This document shows, in pieces, positions 1-7,710 of a stretch of 14,743 nucleotides of DNA. Within the stretch, counting starts at the first letter, position 1. Each line of letters starts with the position of its first letter. A program made the translations under genes and the position numbers. This stretch comes from DATGHS01 sp035307785 (GTDB taxonomy: Bacteria; Planctomycetota; Planctomycetia; Gemmatales; Gemmataceae): the NCBI GenBank assembly GCA_035307785.1, contig DATGHS010000498.1, positions 1-14,743 on the forward strand, given 5' to 3'. The notes under the pieces were generated by a model that was not told where the DNA came from, did no database searches, and saw nothing but the letters and a program-made list of their open reading frames with translations.

Positions 1-2
1 TC

Positions 3-2489
3 GCCGACGGCAGTGTGGCGGAATTCGGCCCGGTCGGGTCGGCGGAGTGGGATCGGCGGGCGCACCGCAATACGCTCGAAGGCGGTATCTACCGGGCGGT
101 GCGCGAACTCGTCAATCACCATGCCGACGAAATCCGCCGCCATTTTCCCAAAATCTTGCGCCGGGTCAGCGGCTACAATCTCGATGCGCTGCTCGCCGCC
201 GGTAACGATGCTGACCCCGCCCGTTGGCCCGGGCTCAAGGACTTGATTGTCGGCAGCGAAGGCACCCTGGCTGTAATCACCGAAGTGGAACTCGGCCTGG
301 TGCCGCGGCCGAAATTTCGCGGTCTGTTGGTGCCACAGTTTAATTCATTGGGCGCCGCCTTAGACGCCAACGCCGCCTGCCTGGAATTCCGCCCGTCGGC
401 CGTGGAACTAATGGATCAGATGCTCATCGACCTGGCGCGCGGCCAGCGCGGATTGAATGAGGTCATGAAGTCAATACCGGGCCGACCGGCAGCGTTGCTG
501 ATGGTCGAGTTCTCCAGCGATGATGAGAGCGAAGTCTCGGCCAAGGTACATGAATTGCAGCGCCGCCTGAATGGGGTGAACGGCCTGTTGGCGGCCGTGC
601 CGGCGCTCGATGCGGCCCAGCGCGATCCGCTCTGGAATCTGCGCCGGGCCGCAATGCCGCTGTTGTTTGGCGTTCGGGGGCAACGCAAACCAGTCACGTT
701 TATCGAAGACACAGCAGTCACACCGGAGCGCTTGCCGGAATTCATCGCGCGCTTTCGCGAAATCCTGCACCGCCATGGTACCGACGGCGCGTTTTACGGC
801 CACGCCAGTGTGGGCTGCCTGCACATCCGGCCCCTCTTGAACCTGAAGAATCCGCATGAAGTGGCTGATATGCGGCAAATCACGGAAGAGATCACCGACC
901 TGGTGCTCGAGTTCGGCGGCTCGCTGTCCGGCGAGCACGGCGACGGCCTGGCGCGCAGCGAATGGAACCGCAAGATGTTCGGGCCGGTGCTCTACGAGGC
1001 CTTTCGCCAGGTAAAGCGGGCTTTCGATCCGCACAATCTCTTGAATCCGGGCAAGATTGTCGATGCGCCGGCGATGACCGAGAACCTTCGTTATTCGCCG
1101 CGCGAGCCGAGTCTTCCCCCGTTAATTTTCGACTACAGCCGCCAAGAGGGATTCTTCCGCTCCATCGAGTTGTGCAATGGGGCGGGTGTCTGCCGCAAGA
1201 CGCAAGGCGGGACCATGTGCCCATCGTATCGCGCCACCCGGGATGAACGCGATTCGACGCGCGGCCGGGCTAACTCGCTGCGACTCGCGCTCGTCGGCGA
1301 CTCGCCGGCGCCGGACAACGGCTGCGCCCGGGCTACCGAGAATGGCAACAGCGGTCTTCACCACCGCTGGCTATTCGAGGTTATGGACCTCTGTTTGCAG
1401 TGCAAGGCCTGCAAGACCGAATGCCCCAGCAACGTGGACATGGCCAAGTTGAAGGCGGAGTTCCTGCATTCCTATTACGCGCACCAGACGCGCCCGCTCG
1501 GCCATCGATTGGTGGCCAACGTTCACCGGCTCTATCCGTTGCTGTCACGCGCGGCGCCGCTGGCAAACCTGGGCAACCGCAGCAGATTTGCGCGCTGGAT
1601 CCTGGAGAAGGTTGCCGGCATCGACCGCCGCCGCAGCCTCCCCGACGTGTATTATCAGGACTTCCGCCTCTGGTTTCGCCGTCATCAAAACAGCAAGGCG
1701 CGCACAACCGATCCGAAATCCGAGATCCGAAATCCGAAAACTGTCGTGTTATTTGATGACTGCTTCACAACGTTCCAGGAACCGGAAATCGGCAAGGCGG
1801 CGGTCAAAATCTTGGAACAGGCCGGCTACCGGGTGGAACTGGCGAACGGGATTTGTTGCGGTCGGGCCCTGATTAGCAAAGGGTTCCTCAGCGAAGCGCG
1901 CGAGCTGGCCCGAATCGGGATTCCGCAACTGGATCGAAAGCTGCCAGACGGCGTGCCACTGTTGGGTCTGGAGCCGAGTTGCTTGCTGACCATCATGGAT
2001 GAGTGGCCCGAATTGGTGCCGGGACCGGCAACCCGGCGCGTAGCAGCCTCGGCCGAATTGGCCGACCTCTGGCTCGCACAGCAAGCCAAAGCTGGTGCGC
2101 TCCCGCTCCGCTGGCCCGCCAAGCCCGGGAAGTACTTGCTGCACGGTCATTGCCATCAAAAGGCGCTGCGCGGCGTGGCCGGCTCCGCGGCGGCTCTGCG
2201 CTTGCTCGACGCGGCGGACGTTACCGTTCTCGACTCCGGCTGCTGCGGCATGGCTGGATCGTTCGGCTACGAAAAAGAGCATTTCGATTTGAGTGCCCAA
2301 ATTGCCAACTTGGACCTGCTTCCGAAAATCGCTGCCCAGCCGGATGCGACGATCGTCGCCACCGGCACCTCGTGCCGCCATCAAATCCGTGATTTGGCGG
2401 GCCGTCGCGCCTTGCATCCGTTGCAAGTGCTGGCCAATGCGATTTCTGTCGGCGAAGCCATCAGTGGTGGCTTCGCCGACCGCACGTAA
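3..2489 (+). CDS. FAD-linked oxidase / Fe-S dehydrogenase fusion (D-lactate or D-2-hydroxyglutarate dehydrogenase, YdiJ-like), 5' truncated by the window
   Basis: The frame is already open at base 3 and reads a typical internal sequence (ADGSVAEFGPV), so the true start lies upstream; 829 codons are visible against roughly 950-1000 usual for the family. Residues below are numbered from the GTG at 15. The end of the FAD-binding PCMH domain is at 52-98 (GYNLDALL, then LIVGSEGTLAVITEVEL). The FAD-oxidase C-terminal domain is at about 100-348, with SGEHGDGLARSEW at 305-317 and NLLNPGKI at 341-348. Two Fe-S cysteine sets follow: C387, C393 and C402 in one, and CxxCxxCxxxCP at 460-471. Two CCG-type cysteine-rich repeats have CC at 614-615 and 743-744, with HGHCHQKAL at 710-718. 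The family oxidises 2-hydroxyacids with FAD and passes electrons through Fe-S centres to a membrane acceptor. The exact substrate (lactate, glycolate or 2-hydroxyglutarate) cannot be set from sequence alone. It is convergent with the DUF1559 gene. Confidence 0.93.
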   Translation, partial: ADGSVAEFGPVGSAEWDRRAHRNTLEGGIYRAVRELVNHHADEIRRHFPKILRRVSGYNLDALLAAGNDADPARWPGLKDLIVGSEGTLAVITEVELGLVPRPKFRGLLVPQFNSLGAALDANAACLEFRPSAVELMDQMLIDLARGQRGLNEVMKSIPGRPAALLMVEFSSDDESEVSAKVHELQRRLNGVNGLLAAVPALDAAQRDPLWNLRRAAMPLLFGVRGQRKPVTFIEDTAVTPERLPEFIARFREILHRHGTDGAFYGHASVGCLHIRPLLNLKNPHEVADMRQITEEITDLVLEFGGSLSGEHGDGLARSEWNRKMFGPVLYEAFRQVKRAFDPHNLLNPGKIVDAPAMTENLRYSPREPSLPPLIFDYSRQEGFFRSIELCNGAGVCRKTQGGTMCPSYRATRDERDSTRGRANSLRLALVGDSPAPDNGCARATENGNSGLHHRWLFEVMDLCLQCKACKTECPSNVDMAKLKAEFLHSYYAHQTRPLGHRLVANVHRLYPLLSRAAPLANLGNRSRFARWILEKVAGIDRRRSLPDVYYQDFRLWFRRHQNSKARTTDPKSEIRNPKTVVLFDDCFTTFQEPEIGKAAVKILEQAGYRVELANGICCGRALISKGFLSEARELARIGIPQLDRKLPDGVPLLGLEPSCLLTIMDEWPELVPGPATRRVAASAELADLWLAQQAKAGALPLRWPAKPGKYLLHGHCHQKALRGVAGSAAALRLLDAADVTVLDSGCCGMAGSFGYEKEHFDLSAQIANLDLLPKIAAQPDATIVATGTSCRHQIRDLAGRRALHPLQVLANAISVGEAISGGFADRT
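1711..1738 (+). repeat. Four tandem 7-bp units (ATCCGAR) inside the dehydrogenase gene
   Basis: The units at 1711, 1718, 1725 and 1732 read ATCCGAA, ATCCGAG, ATCCGAA and ATCCGAA. They lie in frame and encode DPKSEIRNPK (residues 566-575 in the numbering from base 15). This is the linker between the 4Fe-4S region and the first CCG repeat, where length change should be tolerated. From general experience, ATCCGAA-type short tandem repeats recur in planctomycete and related genomes; I cannot count genomic copies here. Confidence 0.85.
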
Positions 2490-2495
2490 TCTGCT

Positions 2496-3443
2496 TCAAT
2501 TGATCCCTTGGAAATCCATTACCTTGCCGTCGGTTCCGCTGCACAAGTTCGCCCACGTCGTCTTGGGGACCGAATAGGTGACGATGTGGCCGGAACCGTC
2601 GCAGAATACCGCCACCATACCGCCGGTGTGAGATGAGCCAAAAATGCCCCCGCAGGTACTACCCTCACCCGGGGGATTGCGCTGCGGCGGAATGGGAGTG
2701 CCATCATAGGGCCATACTCCCGGATAGCCAACGGCGTAGCAAACCGTGTCGTTATCCCAGCCGTCGGTCCAACCCTGGTCGTTGTTGCAATCGGGCCCAT
2801 AGCGGGCGACATATTGATACTTTTCCCCGATCAACAGCGTATTGGCGGTGCCGTCGGTTATGTTTGCGAAGCGTACGCTCTTGCCCGAATAGCTGGCCAT
2901 GGGCACGAGGGGCCCGTCCAGCGAATTGTTGGACGGGTCAAACGCCCACCAGGCGCCAAATGTTCCGCCATTGCCGACGTAGTCCATCAGCGTCCGTCCA
3001 CCCGGGTAGCTGGTATTTCCTTGGTAGTACGCGTAGGTGATTGCGGCCCGTACCGATGGGCAAACGTACGTCTTTACGTGAGCGGAAACCACATTCGAGT
3101 TATTGGGGTCCTTCCATAAATTGTCCTGTTCAATAAACGGCAGAATCTGATAGCCCCATCCCCATTTTTGTTTGTCGAAGGCGCAGGGCACTCCCGTACT
3201 CATCCAGGTGCGGTCTTCCCACCAGCCGCCGCCGCCCGATGGAAAAGCGCCATGCACATCGTGGTGATTGTGGAACGCGAGCCCCATTTGCTTAACGTTG
3301 TTCATGCACTGTGTGCGGGCCGCGGCCTCGCGCACTTTCTGCACCGCGGGCAACAACAAGCCAATCAAGATGGCAATAATGGCAATTACCACCAGTAGTT
3401 CGATCAGCGTGAACGCGGTCCGAAATTGATGAGAGCGGCTCAT
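2496..3443 (-). CDS. DUF1559 domain protein, prepilin-like N-terminus and H-X9-DG C-terminus
   Basis: A 315-aa protein from the ATG at 3443. This start is preferred over an in-frame TTG at 3455 because GAGGTG lies 4 nt upstream of it (3453-3448) and because it gives a short basic leader. The N-terminus is a type IV pilin / type II secretion pseudopilin signal: leader to A10, cut before F11, FTLIELLVVIAIIAILIG helix, E15 as the conserved fifth mature residue. The residue before the cut is Ala instead of the more usual Gly. The stretch TQCMNNVKQMGLAFHNHHD (about 45-65) is typical of DUF1559. H272 followed by nine residues and DG (282-283) is the H-X9-DG motif of this family. These proteins are greatly expanded in planctomycetes, are thought to be envelope or pilus-like components, and have no settled function. 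It lies 32 bp after the lipoprotein gene, probably in the same transcript. Confidence 0.93.
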   Translation of the reverse strand: MSRSHQFRTAFTLIELLVVIAIIAILIGLLLPAVQKVREAAARTQCMNNVKQMGLAFHNHHDVHGAFPSGGGGWWEDRTWMSTGVPCAFDKQKWGWGYQILPFIEQDNLWKDPNNSNVVSAHVKTYVCPSVRAAITYAYYQGNTSYPGGRTLMDYVGNGGTFGAWWAFDPSNNSLDGPLVPMASYSGKSVRFANITDGTANTLLIGEKYQYVARYGPDCNNDQGWTDGWDNDTVCYAVGYPGVWPYDGTPIPPQRNPPGEGSTCGGIFGSSHTGGMVAVFCDGSGHIVTYSVPKTTWANLCSGTDGKVMDFQGIN

Positions 3444-3475
3444 GGGACACCTCAAACAAGAAAGGAAAAAACCGA

Positions 3476-3922
3476 TCAGGGAGAGTATTTATGGCCACCG
3501 GGAAAATAGGCGTTCTTCAGTTCGTCGTCGGTCAAGGTGGTAATCATGGTGGGCATTTGCAGGACATAATGCTTTCCACCGGTGCCCTTTTTCTCGTAAA
3601 TGAGTACGGCAAGTTTGCCATCTTTCGGCGCCGCCTGAGGGCCTCGGGGATCGACGCCCCAAACGATCACAAACTCCTCGCCATCACCTGGAGAACGAAG
3701 TAATTGATCGGGATCGCCGGCTTCTTGCAAGGCGGGGCGAAGCTCTGCCGCGTTTTTCGGTGGCCGTCCCAACGTCTGCGTGGTCTTGATATAGGCGCCG
3801 CTAATCGCCTGCAAATGTTTCACCACCGGTTGCAATTCCTGAACCCCTTTGGGTTTCGGTGAACAACCGGCAGCGATCAAGAGGACGGCAAGAATCCCCA
3901 GCCAAATCGTGACACGTGCCAT
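3476..3922 (-). CDS. Small lipoprotein, unknown function
   Basis: A 148-aa protein from the ATG at 3922; an in-frame TTG at 3928 is the alternative and no strong ribosome binding site decides between them. The N-terminus MARVTIWLGILAVLLIAAGC is a lipoprotein signal peptide with cysteine 20 as the expected lipidation site, followed by SPKPKG. The mature part is mostly hydrophilic. It has a stretch (GRPPKNAAELRPAL, about 53-66) resembling the 'PPKSLEEL' segments seen in planctomycete proteins that sit beside DUF1559 genes, and then a predicted beta-rich part (EEFVIVWGVDPRG, GKLAVLIYEKKG). I recognise no enzymatic motif. It precedes the DUF1559 gene by 32 bp on the same strand, so the two are probably co-expressed and may share a location in the envelope. 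Confidence 0.82.
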   Translation of the reverse strand: MARVTIWLGILAVLLIAAGCSPKPKGVQELQPVVKHLQAISGAYIKTTQTLGRPPKNAAELRPALQEAGDPDQLLRSPGDGEEFVIVWGVDPRGPQAAPKDGKLAVLIYEKKGTGGKHYVLQMPTMITTLTDDELKNAYFPGGHKYSP

Positions 3923-3986
3923 GGCCAAGCATCCGGCGTCTGCGGAACACGGAAATCAATCTTGGAATGATGAATTTATGAGAGTA

Positions 3987-3992
3987 ATTCTA
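3987..3992 (-). promoter_or_regulatory. Weak -10-like hexamer in the AT-rich gap upstream of the lipoprotein gene
   Basis: The 124-bp gap between the kinase stop and the lipoprotein start is much more AT-rich than its surroundings (about 3956-4020). On the minus strand it contains TAGAAT, one mismatch from TATAAT, about 65 nt upstream of the ATG at 3922. No good -35 hexamer lies at 16-18 nt, so this is only a candidate for the promoter of the lipoprotein/DUF1559 pair. Confidence 0.2.
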
Positions 3993-4035
3993 TTCTGAAT
4001 AGTTGACGGGAATCCAGCAAAAGCCGAACTTTTCC

Positions 4036-4070
4036 AAAAAAAGCGGTCAGCGCGGCACCAGCCAGGTGCC
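4036..4070 (-). terminator. Possible terminator at the 3' end of the kinase gene
   Basis: On the minus strand a 6-bp perfect stem (GGCACC / GGTGCC, 4054-4070, 5-nt loop) overlaps the last codons of the kinase. A run of seven T follows (4042-4036), starting 11 nt after the stem, so the spacing is longer than in a classical intrinsic terminator. A 3-bp GCG/CGC stem lies closer to the T run. It is placed correctly to end the S1/kinase operon, but is weak. Confidence 0.35.
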
Positions 4071-7000
4071 CGCAATTCGGTCATGTAAGGAACGGCCCGG
4101 CGTCCACAGCGCGCGAATGAAGTACAGCGGTAGCAGGAGGATGCCCAGCCACCACGCAACGAAGCTTACCCAGAGCCGCCAGCGTTCGGCGTCGCGCCAC
4201 GCCGTGTCATGCCAATTCTGCCAGTAGGTTCCATCCAGTGCGATCGAGATACTGAGCAAAATCACAATCGGCGCCCAGAACAGAGCAGCCCGGTAGGCGC
4301 ACTGCAAATAGCCGGCCCGGCGGCCGTCGTTGCGCACCAATTCCATGCCCACCGCTTTCTGGAGCAGTCCGCCGCGGGTCAGCGTGGACCAGAGGAACCA
4401 GAGAAACGCCAACGCCAGCAAAGAAATGATTGCCCACCACCAGGGCATGAAGTCTTGCTGCTGCTGATGCATGTGCATCCGATCGCGCGCCACGCGGCGG
4501 ATGTCGGCCGAGCCATATATCTTGCGATAGAAACTGTCCGACATTTCCATCTGCTGATGCACGGCCGGCCGCATGAACGGACTAAGCCATTTGGTTCGGT
4601 CCTCCAGGCGGGCGCGTTCGTGTTCATAATGGGATTGAAGCTCGGCGAGCAGTTTTTGGTCTTCCGAGTAGCGGGCCAGGCCCGCCTGACGCAGAGCGAT
4701 ATCGGGTTGTGCGGTAGCTGCCTCGAGGTCGCGCCGGCTCACGGCATCCAGCTCTCTGGAAAAAAACTCCTCCTCGTGAAGTTGGTTTGGAGCGATCATG
4801 ACCGGCGTCATCACGAATCCGCCCAAGCAGCAGCTGAACATCATGAAGCCAACTGCAGACAGGATGGCAATTTGCACGAACCGTTGCCAGCGGCTGACTT
4901 CCACCGGCTTGTCGCGAATCTTCTCCAGCTCCCGCAAAAAATCCTCGGGATTGCTGTATGGCTTTTGCTTGTTGAAGAGCGGGTCGAGAGCCGCACCGAC
5001 ATACCAGGGCACCGGCGAACTGATTGGCTCGTTCATATCCCCTGGTTCGCGCAACCGGCCTTCGAGCAAGAGCGCCGTGACCTGCGCCAGCAAGAGCACA
5101 GCGCGCTGTTGGTCCGTCAGGCCGTCTTCGGAACTCGTCGCAGTAGCCCCTTTGTCCAGCTGCTCCAACGGCGTGCCCACCAATTGGATATTGCCATGAC
5201 CGTCGAGCCAAACTTGTGCCGCGCTCAAATAGGCCGGCAACGTCTTCTCTTCGCAGGAGATGTGTAACTCTTCGGCTAGCTGCTCAATGATCGCTCTCGC
5301 CTCGTTCCAGGTAAAGTCACCCCAGCGCTCGACCAGCAGCGGCAACGGGGCGCCGAACGGTGCCAGAAAGGCATCCCAACGATAGGGGCCGTCCGTGCCG
5401 CCGGCCACCCAGCGCAGCCGTGTGGTGCGGCTCAAGTCGCGGCGGTTCGACTCCAGCGGCGCAGCCGAAGCGGGCCGTAACCAGACCCATAGCCGCCGCT
5501 CCAGTGCACGATCCTCCGCCAGGAGGGTCTTTTCCGGGTCTGCCCAATTGATGGCGGCGCAAACATCGAACGGGCCGATGCGGGCCGGTAAGTCGGGCGG
5601 ATGCGTGGTTTCCAGCTGATAGTTGCCCACGTCGCAAGTATGTCGGTTCACGGGGGCTGGCAACTGCACGACACGCGTGCCACTCAATAATTCATGCATC
5701 CCACGGTAGCCGTTGCGCGCCTGCATCGGCAGAAGCAATAAAGCAATACCTACCAGGAAACCCAAAATCAGCGTAATTGAATACAGCAAACCCTCGACAG
5801 CCTCCTTGGCCGAAAAACCGTCGCTAGGATTAATGCGCGGGTGAAGTAGGAGCAGCAACGCCAAGGAGGCGAGGGCGCCCATATGCGTAAAAATGTACCA
5901 TAGCGTGCCACGGATCAGGCCGCGCCCCAATCCCGGAATCTCGATTTCGTTAGCCTTGTGCACGCGCAACCGGAGCCAACGCTTGCCCAGCGACCAGCCA
6001 AGTAAGCCTTCCATGACGCCGAAATACAGCGCCGCTGCCAGGAGCCCGATGACCAACTCTTCTGGAGTCCGTTCCTGGATCTGTTCCATGACCTCACCTG
6101 GGTCGCGGATCTCCCTTGGGCCCGGTCGCATCAAATACCAGAACACCGGCCATTGCAGCACCGAAAGAATAATCCAGTCGATCGCCAGGGCCCCAAAGCG
6201 CGGCCCCATGCTGCCGAGCGAGAGTTGTCCCGGCAGGAACGGCAAGAGCGCTTGGCGGAATGATTCGAGATCGGGCCAGCGATCCTCACGATTACGGCCG
6301 AGGCCGCGCATAACTGCCTTTTCGAGCGCCCGCGAAATCTCGGGCCGATAACTGCGCAGCGGTGGCACATCTTCGGAAACAATGCGGGCCGCCACCGCCA
6401 TCGCGTCACCGCCCGAGAACGGGGCGTGACCGGTGAGCAGAAAGTAAAGCGTGGCCGCGACAGAATACACGTCGGATTGCGGCGTGAGCGGCTGCCGCTT
6501 GATTTGCTCGGGCGAGGAAAACAACGGCGTGCCGATGAACGTGCCCGTGCGGGTCAGTTTGTCATCTTCGGCCACCATCTTTGCCAGGCCGAAGTCGCCG
6601 ACTTTTACCCGCCCCTCGGAGTCGAGGAAGCAGTTGGACGGCTTCATGTCGCGATGGATGACACCCAGACGGTGTGCTTCCTGCAAGCCTTCGATAACGT
6701 CGAGAATGCGCAGCACAGCGTCGGCAGGGCGCAGCGGACCGCGGTCTTGCACCAATTCCGCCAGCGTGGTGCCCGGCATCAACTCCATGGCGATGTAGGG
6801 CTGCCCGGCTTCCTCGTCGGCTGCAAGCACGAACACACAGCGGGAATGGGTAATCGAACTGGCCAATCGACCCTCTTGCCGGAAGCGGTCCACGGCAGCT
6901 GGGGACATGGCATATTCGGGCTTGATGAGCTTGAGCGCGACCTTGTGCCCGGAAGAGATGTGTTCCGCTTCGTAGACGCTGCCCATTCCGCCGCCGCCCA

Positions 7001-7256
7001 GCCGTCGGCCCACGCGGTACCCGCCGATTTTCTCCGGAACCGTGTGTGGCGCTTCGCCGTTGGAGGAAATGCCCGCCGACTCGGTGGGAGCAAATTCGCC
7101 TGTGGCCGCAACCAATGGCGGCGGGGCCGTGCGCGTGGGGGCGTCTTCCGGAGCCGAATCGACGGTAGACAGACTGCCCCCGCAATGCCCGCAGTAGCGC
7201 GGCCGCTTCTGCGAGTACTCCACCGTATTCCGGCAATGGGGACAGATGAGTTCCAT
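4047..7256 (-). CDS. Membrane Ser/Thr protein kinase: zinc ribbon, kinase, RDD, degenerate kinase, second RDD-like segment
   Basis: A 1069-aa protein from the ATG at 7256, which places a zinc ribbon at the very start; an in-frame GTG at 7277 is possible but less likely. Order: zinc ribbon with C5, C8, C22, C25; Pro/Ala-rich linker; active Hanks-type kinase at about 80-341 with glycine loop GGGGMG, K109, HRDMKPSN at 201-208, DFG at 221-223 and SPE at 248-250; RDD domain at about 350-530 with R353 and D360, four hydrophobic segments and a closing MHELLSGTRVV; a second, kinase-like region at about 560-785 that has lost the catalytic residues; a fifth membrane segment at about 793-822; a charged helical loop at about 824-937; then three more membrane segments ending in SLHDRIAGTWLVPR, an RDD-type end. 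The first kinase should phosphorylate Ser/Thr; targets are unknown. It is the last gene of a tight cluster behind an S1-like gene, which suggests a link to translation or growth. The domain calls are mine from sequence motifs. Confidence 0.93.
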   Translation of the reverse strand: MELICPHCRNTVEYSQKRPRYCGHCGGSLSTVDSAPEDAPTRTAPPPLVAATGEFAPTESAGISSNGEAPHTVPEKIGGYRVGRRLGGGGMGSVYEAEHISSGHKVALKLIKPEYAMSPAAVDRFRQEGRLASSITHSRCVFVLAADEEAGQPYIAMELMPGTTLAELVQDRGPLRPADAVLRILDVIEGLQEAHRLGVIHRDMKPSNCFLDSEGRVKVGDFGLAKMVAEDDKLTRTGTFIGTPLFSSPEQIKRQPLTPQSDVYSVAATLYFLLTGHAPFSGGDAMAVAARIVSEDVPPLRSYRPEISRALEKAVMRGLGRNREDRWPDLESFRQALLPFLPGQLSLGSMGPRFGALAIDWIILSVLQWPVFWYLMRPGPREIRDPGEVMEQIQERTPEELVIGLLAAALYFGVMEGLLGWSLGKRWLRLRVHKANEIEIPGLGRGLIRGTLWYIFTHMGALASLALLLLLHPRINPSDGFSAKEAVEGLLYSITLILGFLVGIALLLLPMQARNGYRGMHELLSGTRVVQLPAPVNRHTCDVGNYQLETTHPPDLPARIGPFDVCAAINWADPEKTLLAEDRALERRLWVWLRPASAAPLESNRRDLSRTTRLRWVAGGTDGPYRWDAFLAPFGAPLPLLVERWGDFTWNEARAIIEQLAEELHISCEEKTLPAYLSAAQVWLDGHGNIQLVGTPLEQLDKGATATSSEDGLTDQQRAVLLLAQVTALLLEGRLREPGDMNEPISSPVPWYVGAALDPLFNKQKPYSNPEDFLRELEKIRDKPVEVSRWQRFVQIAILSAVGFMMFSCCLGGFVMTPVMIAPNQLHEEEFFSRELDAVSRRDLEAATAQPDIALRQAGLARYSEDQKLLAELQSHYEHERARLEDRTKWLSPFMRPAVHQQMEMSDSFYRKIYGSADIRRVARDRMHMHQQQQDFMPWWWAIISLLALAFLWFLWSTLTRGGLLQKAVGMELVRNDGRRAGYLQCAYRAALFWAPIVILLSISIALDGTYWQNWHDTAWRDAERWRLWVSFVAWWLGILLLPLYFIRALWTPGRSLHDRIAGTWLVPR

Positions 7257-7282
7257 AGCTTCTTGGGACGGCCGCACGGCGA

Positions 7283-7687
7283 TTAACGGCGCAACGAAGA
7301 ATTCGCCGGCTTCGGAAGCAGATGCGGATGCAATCGGCAGTATGCCACTACTGCGCTGGTCAAACGGTTATATGGCTCCTCGCCAGTGCAGGGGCGTTCG
7401 AAATCTCGCAACTGGTTCAAATCTTCCCGAACCGATGCTTTCATTGACGGCGAGATTTGTGGATCCCCACAAACAGTCTGTTCGAAATAATCGATCAGAA
7501 TTTCAAAGCCATTATCCCAATTAACGTTGCCGTTGTTATTTGCCTCCCAGGAGAGCTTCTCCACGACACGGAGGAGTTCGCCCTGCACCGTGCCACACTG
7601 GCCGGATTTTGGCACAAGATTGGTCCAAATCCACTGAGCGGTGACATGATCATCCTTTGAAAGTGGAATCTGAGCTTCCGTATTCAT
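7283..7687 (-). CDS. Hypothetical 134-aa protein between the S1-like gene and the kinase
   Basis: The ATG at 7687 starts 23 bp after the S1-like stop, and the stop at 7283 is 26 bp before the kinase ATG, so the frame fits neatly in an operon. The ribosome binding site is weak (GAGACAG just upstream). No signal peptide and no membrane helix are visible. The most conserved-looking stretch is GQCGTVQGELLRVVEKL (about 28-44), then NNGNVNWDNGFEILIDYFEQ, which has the look of a helical domain with a conserved Trp-Asp-Asn-Gly turn. The C-terminal third is rich in Arg, His and Pro. I do not recognise the family and assign no function. Part of the gene (two 60-bp lines, 7441-7560) is about 43% G+C by hand count, clearly lower than the kinase, which may reflect a different origin or weaker selection. 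Confidence 0.78.
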   Translation of the reverse strand: MNTEAQIPLSKDDHVTAQWIWTNLVPKSGQCGTVQGELLRVVEKLSWEANNNGNVNWDNGFEILIDYFEQTVCGDPQISPSMKASVREDLNQLRDFERPCTGEEPYNRLTSAVVAYCRLHPHLLPKPANSSLRR

Positions 7688-7710
7688 AACTGTCTCGATT
7701 TCATCGTGGT

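Noticed and set aside
471..1034. A 187-aa minus-strand open frame opposite the dehydrogenase
   Set aside because: Antisense shadow of a gene with strong FAD-oxidase motifs; no domain and no start signal of its own.
4209..5267. A 352-aa open frame on the plus strand, opposite the kinase gene
   Set aside because: It is antisense to a gene with clear domains; its composition (His/Gln/Arg-rich, no motif) is that of a shadow frame in GC-rich coding DNA, and no ribosome binding site supports it.
6426..7286. A 286-aa open frame on the plus strand, opposite the kinase N-terminal half
   Set aside because: Antisense to the catalytic kinase domain; no recognisable domain and no ribosome binding site.
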